Positions 23,132 to 31,900 of a stretch of 41,355 bases of DNA are shown piece by piece. Within the stretch, counting starts at the first letter, position 1; the number at the start of each line of letters is the position of its first letter. The notes under the pieces are model-generated. The model worked only from the letters and a program-made list of their open reading frames with translations. It did not search any database and had not been told where the DNA came from. The stretch covers positions 1-41,355 of the forward strand of contig DUZX01000035.1 in assembly GCA_013349325.1 (NCBI GenBank). Reading direction: 5' to 3'. The position numbers and the translations under genes were made by a program. The stretch comes from Desulfuromonadales bacterium. GTDB lineage: Bacteria > Desulfobacterota > Desulfuromonadia > Geobacterales > Pseudopelobacteraceae.

Positions 23132-25534
23132 ATGAGCTATAACGAGGCAGAAACCCGCTACTACCTGATTGATCCGGTTTTGCGGGAGAAGGGTTACGAC
23201 TCTCACCAGTGGTTGAAGCTGGAAACACCTGCCCCGGTTGAGCCGACCGGCCCAAAAGGCAAACGGCGTAAAGGTTCAGGGCGTACCGATTATCTGCTCT
23301 GTGTTCAGGTTGGTGACATGCCCAAATCGTTGCCGGTGGCGGTACTTGAAGCGAAGAAAGAAACTGATGATCCATTGAAGGGTATGCAGCAGGCAAAAGG
23401 GTATATTGATCGCTATGATGTGAAGTATGTTTTTGCCACGAATGGCCACCGCTACGGTGAATATGACAAGTTCACTGGTCTGCAGGCCGGGCCGCACCCC
23501 TTTGTGGATTTCCTGGCACACCCTGATCTGACGGCACGTTATTCAAAAGATACCGGTATTGATGTTACCCTGCCCGAAGCAAAAAAACTCTTCATGCCGG
23601 ATAGCGCCGCCTACCCGGACTCCCGCTACTATCAGGATGCTGCCATTCGCGCGGCATTTGAGAAGATCATCCACTGTCGGCAGAATGGTGAACCTGCGCG
23701 TGTGCTCCTTAGTCTGGTAACCGGCGCTGGTAAAACGATTATCGCTGCTAATCTGTTGTGGCGTCTGCACGAGGCCGAAGATCTTCCCAAACCGGCCCTG
23801 TTCCTGTGTGATCGTGATGAGTTACGCGAACAGGCCTACAACAAACTGAGCGCCGTATTTGGTGATAATGCCCGGATAGTTAAAACGGAAAAGAGCCTGA
23901 ACGCCGCACGGAACGCCCGTATTCACATCGCCACGTACCAGACCTTGGGACTTGATGACGACACCGAAGAAGAAAAGATTGCCAGCTTCCTCACCGATTT
24001 CTATCCGCTTGACGCCTTCAGCGTTATCATCATTGATGAATGTCATCGTTCCGCCTGGGGGCGCTGGTCGGAAGTTCTCAAACGCAACCCGAATGCCATC
24101 CACATCGGCCTGACGGCGACGCCGCGCCAACTGCGCGAAGCAAAAAAGATAACCAGCGAAGATGAAGAAATTACCGCCAACAACCGGAAATATTTCGGTG
24201 AACCGGTCTACGAATACACCTTGATTCAAGCTCAGGAAGACGGCTATCTGGCCGCCTGTGAAATAGTCAAGCGCAAGCCGTCCATTGACAGCAAGATATT
24301 CACCAGAGAAGAAATACTTGCTGCCAAGCCGCTCGATATAAGAACCGGCAAGCCGATAACCGCTGAAGATCTTACCAAGAGCCAGTACAGCGGCAAGGAT
24401 TTTGACAACGAACTGTTTATCGACATGCGTACTCCCGCCATGTGTCAGGATCTCTTTACGTTACTCTGCCAGAATGGCGGTCCGGAACAAAAAGTCATCA
24501 TCTTCTGTACTCGCGAAATCCAGGCGGATCGTGTTGCCATGCGCATGAACAACCTTTACGCCACCTGGTGCAGGGAACAGGGCAGCACGCCGAAAGAGCA
24601 TTACGCCTTCAAGTGCATGGGGGGCAAAAACAACGGCAGCGACATGATCGAACCGATGCGCGGCTCCGGCGAACGGGCCTTTATTGCTTGTACTGTTGAT
24701 CTGCTGGAAGCCGGTGTCGATATTGAGCGCCTCAACGCGGTGGTGTTCTTTCGCTATCTGGAATCGCCGATCAAGTTTTATCAGATGGTGGGGCGCGGCA
24801 CCCGTATCCATGAAGAAACCAGCAAATACAAGTTCTGGCTCTACGACTACACCGGTGTTACCGATCTGTTCGGCACTGATTTTATTACTGATCCGCCACG
24901 TCCCGGTGGCAGTAGTTCTGGTGGCGGAACCGGCGGCGGTGATGGTGGTGGTGACGGTGGCGATCCTCCCGCAGTTGCAGAGCTATCAGGGCATTTTGTG
25001 AGCATAACGCCTCAAGGTCGCTTCATCCTCTGCAGCCGTGATGGTCGCGATGTGCCTATTCCGGTGGATGAATACCGGCGAGATATGGTTGCGCGGGTTT
25101 TGCAGGAAGCGCACACCTTGAACGAATTCCGGCAACTGTGGGTGGAAACGCAGAAGCGTCGTCAGCTGGTCAAGCATCTGCTGGAGAGCAATCTCAGCCC
25201 GGAGCTGATTCGCGAGATCGACCAGATGAATGACTGCGATATGTACGATGTGTTTGTGCACCACGGCTACCGTGCCAGCGCTTTCAAACGTTCGGAGCGC
25301 AACTGGCTTTATCTTGATAACAATCGCAGATGGTTTGAGGAAGCGAATCCGAAAGCGGCTACGGTACTAATGGAGCTGGGGCATCAGTTTGAAATAGGCG
25401 GCACTGAAGCGCTGGAAACACCGGCGTTATGGGATGTGCCTGAGATCAAGCTGGTTGGCGGATTTGATGCGTTGAAGTCTTTGGGGAAGCCGCCGCTGGT
25501 GATGCATGAGGCGAAGATGAGGTTATTTACGTGA
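23132..25534 (+). CDS. hsdR: type I restriction enzyme, R (motor and nuclease) subunit
   Basis: An 800-residue HsdR. The N-terminal nuclease domain shows D53 and E73-A-K75 (VLEAKKE), the PD-(D/E)xK arrangement. The SF2 motor has Walker A TGAGKT at 197-202, the DEAD-box variant DECH at 302-305, LTATPRQL just after, and motif VI QMVGRGTRIHE. After the helicase there is a Gly/Ser/Asp-rich flexible linker (about 590-612), then a C-terminal assembly domain. It translocates DNA toward the M2S complex and cuts at collision. At 800 residues it is shorter than EcoKI R and like the EcoEI-type subunits. No lesion is seen. It is followed directly by a paired palindrome. Confidence 0.93.
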   Translation: MSYNEAETRYYLIDPVLREKGYDSHQWLKLETPAPVEPTGPKGKRRKGSGRTDYLLCVQVGDMPKSLPVAVLEAKKETDDPLKGMQQAKGYIDRYDVKYVFATNGHRYGEYDKFTGLQAGPHPFVDFLAHPDLTARYSKDTGIDVTLPEAKKLFMPDSAAYPDSRYYQDAAIRAAFEKIIHCRQNGEPARVLLSLVTGAGKTIIAANLLWRLHEAEDLPKPALFLCDRDELREQAYNKLSAVFGDNARIVKTEKSLNAARNARIHIATYQTLGLDDDTEEEKIASFLTDFYPLDAFSVIIIDECHRSAWGRWSEVLKRNPNAIHIGLTATPRQLREAKKITSEDEEITANNRKYFGEPVYEYTLIQAQEDGYLAACEIVKRKPSIDSKIFTREEILAAKPLDIRTGKPITAEDLTKSQYSGKDFDNELFIDMRTPAMCQDLFTLLCQNGGPEQKVIIFCTREIQADRVAMRMNNLYATWCREQGSTPKEHYAFKCMGGKNNGSDMIEPMRGSGERAFIACTVDLLEAGVDIERLNAVVFFRYLESPIKFYQMVGRGTRIHEETSKYKFWLYDYTGVTDLFGTDFITDPPRPGGSSSGGGTGGGDGGGDGGDPPAVAELSGHFVSITPQGRFILCSRDGRDVPIPVDEYRRDMVARVLQEAHTLNEFRQLWVETQKRRQLVKHLLESNLSPELIREIDQMNDCDMYDVFVHHGYRASAFKRSERNWLYLDNNRRWFEEANPKAATVLMELGHQFEIGGTEALETPALWDVPEIKLVGGFDALKSLGKPPLVMHEAKMRLFT

Positions 25535-25542
25535 CTCTCCTT

Positions 25543-25622
25543 CTCCCCCCTCCCGGCCTCCCCCCGCTGGGGGGAGGAGCTTTTAGTTCCCTCCCCAGGA
25601 GGGGGAGGGTTAGGGAGGGGGC
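25543..25622. repeat. paired GC-rich palindromes between hsdR and hsdS
   Basis: The left half, read on the minus strand, has stem CTCCTCCCCCC-AGC-GGGGGGAGG and the tail CCGGGAGGGGGG. The right half, on the plus strand, has CCCTCCCC-AGGA-GGGGGAGGG and the tail TTAGGGAGGGGG. Tails point outward. It begins 8 bases after the hsdR stop, and the tail runs into the ribosome site of hsdS. Same class as the elements at 26178-26288, 26676-26757 and 41271-41355. Confidence 0.85.
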
Positions 25623-25658
25623 TGGTGGAGATTATTGATGTGTGAGGTGGTTTCATAT

Positions 25659-26177
25659 ATGGAAAAAAGAATTGTAGAGCTTGGGGAAATATGCAAATTC
25701 GAGTATGGCACTAACCTGCCGGGGCGTATTCGTGTTCCTGGGGCAGTGCCTGTATATGGCTCAAATGGTGTTATTGGCACTCATTCAACTGCAATTACAT
25801 CTGGGCCGACGATTATTATTGGGCGTAAAGGTTCAATTGGAGAAATTCATCAATCAAATCAGCCTTGCTGGCCGATAGACACTACCTACTTTATTGATGA
25901 ATCATTCACTGACTGTGATCTTGATTGGCTTACTTACCAGTTGATCCATCTGAATTTATGTCGGTTAAATAAAGCCAGCGGTGTGCCTGGGTTGAATCGT
26001 GAAGATGCGTATAAGTTAGAAGTAATTCTGCCTTCGATTGAGCAGCAACGGAGTATTGCCGCATATCTTAAAGCCCAGCTCACCATCGTCGAAGAAGCAA
26101 GAATAGCAGCGAAAGCCCAACTCCAGGAAATCGAACAACTACCATCACGGCTACTTGCCCAGGCGTTCGAAACCTAG
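25659..26177 (+). CDS. hsdS: type I specificity subunit with a single target-recognition domain
   Basis: A 172-residue protein from ATG 25659 (MEKRIVELGEICKFEYG); ATG 25638 with a GGAG 7 bases upstream would add seven residues and cannot be excluded. It holds one target-recognition domain (VYGSNGVIGTH, GPTIIIGRKGSIGEIHQSNQPCWPIDTTYF) and one conserved helical spacer (LPSIEQQRSIAAYLKAQLTIVEEARIAAKAQLQEIEQLPSRLLAQAF). Normal HsdS proteins have two such halves and about 400 residues. Half-size S proteins can dimerise and recognise symmetrical bipartite sites, so this may be functional. Alternatively it is what remains after recombination. Base composition is more AT-rich in the recognition domain, which is usual for hsdS. 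Confidence 0.85.
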   Translation: MEKRIVELGEICKFEYGTNLPGRIRVPGAVPVYGSNGVIGTHSTAITSGPTIIIGRKGSIGEIHQSNQPCWPIDTTYFIDESFTDCDLDWLTYQLIHLNLCRLNKASGVPGLNREDAYKLEVILPSIEQQRSIAAYLKAQLTIVEEARIAAKAQLQEIEQLPSRLLAQAFET

Positions 26178-26288
26178 CTCCCCCCTCCCAGCCTCCCCCC
26201 GCTGGGGGGAGGAGTTGAAAACCGCAGTTTATTGAGATGTTTCGCAGTTCGTTCCCTCCCCCAGCGGGGGAGGGCTAGGGAGGGGGAG
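26178..26288. repeat. paired GC-rich palindromes between hsdS and the DUF559 gene
   Basis: The left half (26178-26215) is the minus-strand version, stem CCTCCCCCC-GCT-GGGGGGAGG with the tail CTGGGAGGGGGG when reversed. A 37-base middle follows, then the right half (26253-26288), stem CCCTCCCCC-AGC-GGGGGAGGG and tail CTAGGGAGGGGG. The left half begins at the base after the hsdS stop; the right tail provides the GGGGGAG ribosome-site-like run before the DUF559 start. Confidence 0.88.
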
Positions 26289-26298
26289 ATTTCGGCCC

Positions 26299-26673
26299 AT
26301 GGATAAAAAGCTCTTCATCCCCAAGCCAGTACCTGAACCGCTGCTCGCCGCTGCCCGTGCTCTGCGCGGAGCCATGACCGATGCCGAGCAGCTTTTATGG
26401 CACTGTCTCAGAAGGAAACAGCTCGGAGGATTCCGTTTCCGACGTCAACATCCGTTCGAGATGTACGTCCTTGATTTCTATTGCTGCGAAGCAAAGCTGG
26501 CGATAGAGCTTGATGGCGGACAGCACAATGAGCCTGAAGCTATTATCCGCGACAATATTCGAACCGAGTTTCTGGCAAAGCACGATATACAAGTACTTCG
26601 CTTCTGGAACAATGAGGTTTTCAAGAATCTGGAAGGTGTGTTACAGCGGATTTATGATGAGTTGAACAGGTAA
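26299..26673 (+). CDS. DUF559 (Vsr-like) endonuclease-domain protein
   Basis: A 124-residue protein of the DUF559 family, related to very-short-patch-repair and other PD-(D/E)xK nucleases. Helical start ALRGAMTDAEQLLWHCLR, then LGGFRFRRQHPFEMYVLDFYC, with D59, then LAIELDGGQH with E70, D72 and H76, and the end VLRFWNNEVFKNLEGVLQRI. These positions match the usual catalytic set, so it should be a nicking or cutting nuclease or a relative. It is bracketed on both sides by inverted pairs of GC-rich palindromes, and its ribosome site comes from the left one. In other genomes I recall DUF559 genes beside similar palindromes, pointing to a repeat-associated mobile unit. Within the type I locus it may have been carried in as cargo. 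Confidence 0.9.
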   Translation: MDKKLFIPKPVPEPLLAAARALRGAMTDAEQLLWHCLRRKQLGGFRFRRQHPFEMYVLDFYCCEAKLAIELDGGQHNEPEAIIRDNIRTEFLAKHDIQVLRFWNNEVFKNLEGVLQRIYDELNR

Positions 26674-26675
26674 CA

Positions 26676-26757
26676 GCTCCCCCTCCCTAGCCCTCCCCCG
26701 CTGGGGGAGGGGATCAATACTCCTCCACCCAGCGGGGGGAGGCCGGGAGGGGGGAGA
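26676..26757. repeat. paired GC-rich palindromes after the DUF559 gene
   Basis: The left half, reversed, reads CCCTCCCCC-AGC-GGGGGAGGG with the tail CTAGGGAGGGGGAG; the right half is CCTCCACCC-AGC-GGGGGGAGG with the tail CCGGGAGGGGGG. It begins 2 bases after the DUF559 stop. The left-half sequence here matches the right half of the pair upstream of DUF559, so the gene is flanked by oppositely oriented near-copies of one palindrome. Confidence 0.88.
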
Positions 26758-26778
26758 AGTGCAGGAGATAATTACACG

Positions 26779-26941
26779 ATGAGTAACGCCCTGATATCAC
26801 AATTGAACAGATTTTCGTATCAGTGTTACGACAATTGGAAGAGGAATTCGGCAAAGGTTTCAGTTATTCGGCGTTGACCCGAATGATCCGTTTACTGAGA
26901 TGTTTCCGGACGAAGCAATTGTTGTATCACAGTTACAATAA
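26779..26941 (+). pseudogene. remnant of a DUF1016 (YhcG/PDDEXK) gene
   Basis: ATG 26779 opens MSNALISQLN, the usual beginning of DUF1016 proteins, and then loses frame. In another frame, from about 26807, come FVSVLRQLEEEFGKGFSYSALTRMIR, and after a further one-base slip FTEMFPDEAIVVSQLQ, ending TAA 26939-26941. Intact members have about 350 residues with a nuclease domain at the C-terminus; only about 55 recognisable codons remain, with an internal deletion and at least two frameshifts. DUF1016 genes are often found inside type I restriction loci, which fits. The recognition rests on motif memory. Confidence 0.65.
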
Positions 26942-26950
26942 TTGATTTTA

Positions 26951-26956
26951 TATAAT
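26951..26956 (+). promoter_or_regulatory. possible -10 box before hsdM
   Basis: A perfect TATAAT 45 bases upstream of the hsdM start, in an AT-rich stretch just after the DUF1016 remnant. No good -35 is at the correct distance, so an independent hsdM promoter is only suggested. It would be useful, since three palindrome pairs separate hsdM from the upstream promoter. Confidence 0.3.
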
Positions 26957-27000
26957 TCTTGCCGAGAAAACGATATCGATTAAGGAACCAAAAAGAACCC

Positions 27001-28923
27001 ATGCCCAGACAGCAAAAAACAACGAAACAGGAAAAGCAGAAAAAAGCCAAAACCATATCATCAGCTCAATCGCTTTCTTCCTTCGTCAAGTCGATCTGCG
27101 ACATCATGCGCCGCTCCAACTGCGCCAGTGCACTGCAGTACGTTCCCGAGCTGACCTGGATTCTCTTTCTGCGTATTCTTGATGCCCAGGAAGAGAGGGA
27201 TCGCGAGGCTGCTGAGGCGGTGGGCGGGACGTTTTCCCCGGCGCTGGTCAGCCCTTTTCGCTGGCAGGATTGGGCCGCCCCATTTTCCGAAAAGCCTGAT
27301 CATCCCACTACAACAGAAGGAAAGCCGTTCGGTTGGAAGCGACAGGAGCTATTTGCCAAGGGGGACGGCAATCTGTTTGATTTCATCAACGCTGAACTGC
27401 TGCCGCATCTGCATGGCCTTGATATCGACTCCCGTACCGGTCTGCCCAATCCGGCTGCTTCGCGCAAACAGCGCATCATCGGGCGGATCATAACGGCTGT
27501 CGAGCGGGTTCGGGTGGATAGCGAAACCAATCTGCGTGACATCCTCGACAAGGTCCATGAGATCAGTATCGATAATATCGACGATACCCACTTCTTTACG
27601 CTGTCCCAGGTGTACGAGGATCTGTTGCTGAAAATGGGGGAGAAGAATTCCGATGGCGGCCAGTTTTTCACACCGCGAGAAGTCATCCGGGCAATGGTGC
27701 ATACAATTGATCCTCAACCGGGCGAAACAGTCTATGACCCCTGTTGCGGCACAGGTGGCTTTCTGGCGATAGCCTACGAGCATATTGCCCGTAATCAGGG
27801 GAGTTCACCCGCGTCAACAGACATTGATACACTGAAACATGACACTTTTTTTGGCCGGGAAAAGGAGAATCTTGTTTTCCCGATTGCTTTGGCAAACCTG
27901 GTATTGCACGGCATCGACCAGCCAAATCTCTGGCATGGCAACACCCTGACCAGGCGCGCTACTTACGGAGCACTCTTTGATAATGCTCCGAAAACATTTG
28001 ATGTCCTTCTGACCAACCCACCCTTCGGCGGCAAGGAAGGCAGCGATGCTCAGAAAAATTTTGCCTTTGAAACCGGATCCACTCAGGTCCTGTTCGTTCA
28101 GGACATTCTTGCTGAACTGGCTCCCGGTGGCCGCTGCGGGATAGTCCTTGACGAGGGACTTCTGTTTCGTACCAACGAAAGCGCCTTTGTGGAGACCAAG
28201 CGGAAGCTGGTGGATGAATGCAGCCTCTGGTGCATTATCAGCCTGCCGGGAGGAGTGTTTTCAACGGCCGGTGCCGGGGTCAAAACCAATCTGCTCTTTT
28301 TTACCGAGGGGAAGAAAACCGAGAAAATCTGGTATTATGATCTGTCACATATCAAGGTCGGCAAGAAAACACCCATGACGTTGGGACTTTTTGGCTTTGG
28401 TGCCGATGGTGAAACCCTTGACGACACTCTGCTGCCAGCAACGCTTACTGCGGATTGGCTGGAAGATGAAGCACACCAGGGTAAACCGTTTCCCAGCTAC
28501 GCCAGGCTGTTTTCAAGTCGCGGCACTCCGGCGGGCGAGAGCCGCTATTCATGGACCATTGATTTCGCTGATCGTCGTAAAATTGCCAGAGAGGAGATGC
28601 AGCCCTACCTTGAGGAAGCCGCTAAGCTAAAGGGTGATACGGTGACGCTCAAGGAAAAACTGAAGGTGCTCAGGAAAAACAGTGCTACCACAGCAGAGAT
28701 TGAAGCCGTTGAGTTAAAGATCAAAGAAACGGAAAAATCCTCTCGTGACGCGCAGGCAAAGGTAGACGAAATTGACGCTTCAGTATTCGACCTGAAAGCA
28801 GTTAATCCGAATGTCGTAACCAAGCGGGATGAACGTACCACAGACGAAATAATTGGAAACATCGAAGAGCAGGGAAAGATAGTTGTAAATGCCTTGAATA
28901 GACTGAAGGGGCTTCTGAAATGA
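27001..28923 (+). CDS. hsdM: type I DNA adenine methyltransferase, M subunit
   Basis: A 640-residue N6-adenine methyltransferase. Start ATG 27001 (MPRQQKTTKQ); an in-frame TTG at 26959 has no ribosome site. The N-terminal HsdM_N helical domain spans about 20-180 (SSFVKSICDIMRRSN ... YVPELTWILFLRILD). The SAM-binding motif is DPCCGTGGFL from residue 246, and the catalytic NPPF at 339-342 defines the gamma class. A coiled-coil C-terminus (about 540-600) fits S-subunit contact. It protects host sites from HsdR. Its position at the end, after S and DUF559, is unusual; M commonly comes before S. It appears intact. The RND pump begins 22 bases later. Confidence 0.93.
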   Translation: MPRQQKTTKQEKQKKAKTISSAQSLSSFVKSICDIMRRSNCASALQYVPELTWILFLRILDAQEERDREAAEAVGGTFSPALVSPFRWQDWAAPFSEKPDHPTTTEGKPFGWKRQELFAKGDGNLFDFINAELLPHLHGLDIDSRTGLPNPAASRKQRIIGRIITAVERVRVDSETNLRDILDKVHEISIDNIDDTHFFTLSQVYEDLLLKMGEKNSDGGQFFTPREVIRAMVHTIDPQPGETVYDPCCGTGGFLAIAYEHIARNQGSSPASTDIDTLKHDTFFGREKENLVFPIALANLVLHGIDQPNLWHGNTLTRRATYGALFDNAPKTFDVLLTNPPFGGKEGSDAQKNFAFETGSTQVLFVQDILAELAPGGRCGIVLDEGLLFRTNESAFVETKRKLVDECSLWCIISLPGGVFSTAGAGVKTNLLFFTEGKKTEKIWYYDLSHIKVGKKTPMTLGLFGFGADGETLDDTLLPATLTADWLEDEAHQGKPFPSYARLFSSRGTPAGESRYSWTIDFADRRKIAREEMQPYLEEAAKLKGDTVTLKEKLKVLRKNSATTAEIEAVELKIKETEKSSRDAQAKVDEIDASVFDLKAVNPNVVTKRDERTTDEIIGNIEEQGKIVVNALNRLKGLLK

Positions 28924-28945
28924 GAGAGAAGAAAAATAAAAATCG

Positions 28946-31900
28946 ATGAACATCGCCGCACTCTTCATCCGCCGTCCGATTATGACCTCGCTGGTTATGG
29001 TTGCGATCTTCATTTTCGGCGTCGTCTCCTATCGGCAGCTGCCGGTTAATGACCTCCCCAACGTCGATTTTCCGACGATACAGATCAATGCCAGCCTGCC
29101 GGGCGCCAACCCGGATACCATGGCGTCGGCGGTGGCGACTCCTCTGGAGAATCAGCTTTCCACCATTGCCGGCGTTGATTCGATGACCTCCACCAATGGC
29201 ATCGGCACGACCAGGATCACGCTGCAGTTCAATCTGGACCGCGATATCGATGCCGCCGCCCAGGATGTGCAGGCGGCTATCTCGCTGGCCACCCGCTCCC
29301 TGCCCAAAGACATGAAAACGCCGCCATCCTTCCGCAAGGTCAATCCGGCCGATCAGCCGGTGCTGTACCTGGCGCTCAACTCACCAACCCTGCCGCTCTC
29401 CGCCATTGACGAATACGCCCAAACGCTGATTGCCCGACGTATCTCGACGGTCAGCGGTGTGGCGCAGGTCAATGTCTACGGTTCTCAAAAATATGCGGTA
29501 CGCGCCCAGCTTGACCCGAAGGCGCTCGCCTCGCGGCAGATCGGCATTGATGAAGTGGCGAAGGCGATTGACGAGGCCAATGTCAATCTGCCGACCGGTA
29601 CCTTGGATGGTAGCCAGCAGGCGTATACCATCGAAACCGGTGGCCAGCTCTTCAAGGCGGCCGAATACCGTTCGCTGGTGGTTGCGTATCGCGACGGCTC
29701 ACCGGTTCGGCTGGAGGAACTCGGAAAAGTTATCGATTCGGTTGAAGACACCAAGCGGGCCGCCTGGTACAACGGCACGCGCGGGATTATCCTGGCGGTG
29801 CAGCGCCAACCGGGCACCAACTCCATTGAAGTGGTGGATAATGTCCAGAAACTGCTTCCCGATTTCCGCAGCAAGATGCCCGGTTCGGTTGAGCTGAATG
29901 TGCTTTTTGACCGTTCGATCCTGATCCGTGAATCGATGCACGACGTCAAGTTTACGCTGGTGTTGACGATCGGGCTGGTGATCATGGTGATCTTCCTGTT
30001 TCTGCGCAACCTGTCCGCCACGATTATCCCCTCGCTGGCGGTTCCGATGTCGATTGTCGGTACCTTTACGGTCATGCATCTGCTCGGTTTCTCGCTTAAC
30101 AACATCTCCATGATGGCGTTGACGCTGGCGGTCGGCTTCGTCGTGGATGATGCTATCGTCATGCTGGAGAATATCGTCCGGCATATCGAAAAGGGCGAAA
30201 GCGCCATGGAAGCCTCCTACAAAGGTTCCCGGGAGATCGGCTTCACAATTATCTCGATGACGATATCGCTGGTGGCGGTCTTTATTCCGGTGCTGTTCAT
30301 GGGCGGCATTCTGGGGCGACTGCTGCATGAATTTGCCCTGACGATCAGCGTTGCGATTCTGGTCTCCTGCTTCGTTTCGCTGACACTGACACCGATGCTC
30401 TGCAGCCGCTTTTTAAAACCGGCCGGTACGAAACAGCATGGTGCGATCTATATGGCCATGGAGCGCTTCTTTGACGGCTGGCTGAATTTGTATGAACGCT
30501 CCCTGAAGCTGGTACTCCGCTTTCGCCGGACGACGATGGTCGTGACGCTGCTGATTACGCTGCTGACGGTCTGGCTGTTCAGAATCATTCCGATGGGTTT
30601 CCTGCCGACCGAGGATACCGGACGGATCAATGCCGACATAGAAACCGCCCAGGGGACCTCTTTTGACAGCATGAAGCTGCATCAGGAGGCGGTGGCTGCC
30701 ATTATCGCACAAGACCCGAATGTCGAAGGCTTCATGTCCTCCGTCGGTGGTGGTCGCGGCACCAATGCCGGCAGTTTTTTTATCCGGCTTAAACCGAGGG
30801 GGCAGCGCACGCTCTCAGCAGATGAGATTATTCAGAAGCTGCGCCCCAAGCTGTCCAAAGTGCCGGGGGTCAAAGTGTTTCTGAAAAATGTTCCTTCGAT
30901 CCAGATCGGCGGCACCAGCTCCAAGAGCGAGTATCAGTTTACCCTGCAGGGGCAGGACACGGCCGAGTTGTACCGATCGGCAGCTGGTTTTGAGGTAAAG
31001 CTGCGCGAAATACCGGATCTGCTGGACGTTACCAGCGACCTACAGATCAGCAATCCGCAGGTTCATGTGGAACTTAACCGCGACAAAATAGCGGCGCTGG
31101 GACTCTCCGTTCTTCAGGTTGAGGATGCCTTAGGTTACGCCTATGGCTCGCGCCAGGTCTCCTCGATCTTTGCCCCGACCAATCAGTATCAGGTGATCCT
31201 CGAACTTGACCCGCTCTACCAGGGTGACTCGGCCGCGCTTGATATGCTCTATATCCGCGCTAAAAGCGGGCAGCTGATTCCGCTCGAAACGGTGGCGACG
31301 ATCTCCAAAACGATCGGCCCGTTGGCGGTCAATCATCTCGGACAGCTTCCGGCGGTAACGATTTCTTTTAACCTGCGTCCCGGTGTTGCCCTGGGGGATG
31401 CCATGCAGCTGGTCGACAAGCTGGCCGCTACGGCTCTCCCGGCGACGATCAGCACCAGCTTTCAGGGTACGGCGCAGGCCTTCCAGTCATCATTCAGCGG
31501 CCTCTGGATCCTGCTGGTCATGGCGATTTTCGTCATCTATATCGTGCTGGGAGTTCTGTACGAAAGCTACATTCACCCGATTACGATTCTCTCCGGTCTT
31601 CCGGCAGCCGGCTTCGGAGCGTTGATAACGCTGATGATCTTTGGCAGCAACCTCAATGTTTACGGATTTGTCGGCATCATCATGCTGCTCGGCATCGTCA
31701 AGAAGAACGCCATCATGATGATTGACTTTGCCCTGGAGGCCGAGAGAACAGAAGGAAAGAACCCGCTGGATGCGATCTATGAAGGGGCGATTGTCCGTTT
31801 TCGGCCGATCATGATGACTACCATGGCGGCTCTGATGGGGACGCTGCCGATTGCGATCGGCTATGGTGCCGGTGGGGAGTCGCGCCAGCCGCTCGGACTG

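Noticed and set aside
25543-26757. CRISPR array
   Set aside because: The repeated units are inverted pairs of self-complementary sequences at gene borders, with whole genes between them, not regularly spaced direct repeats with short spacers.
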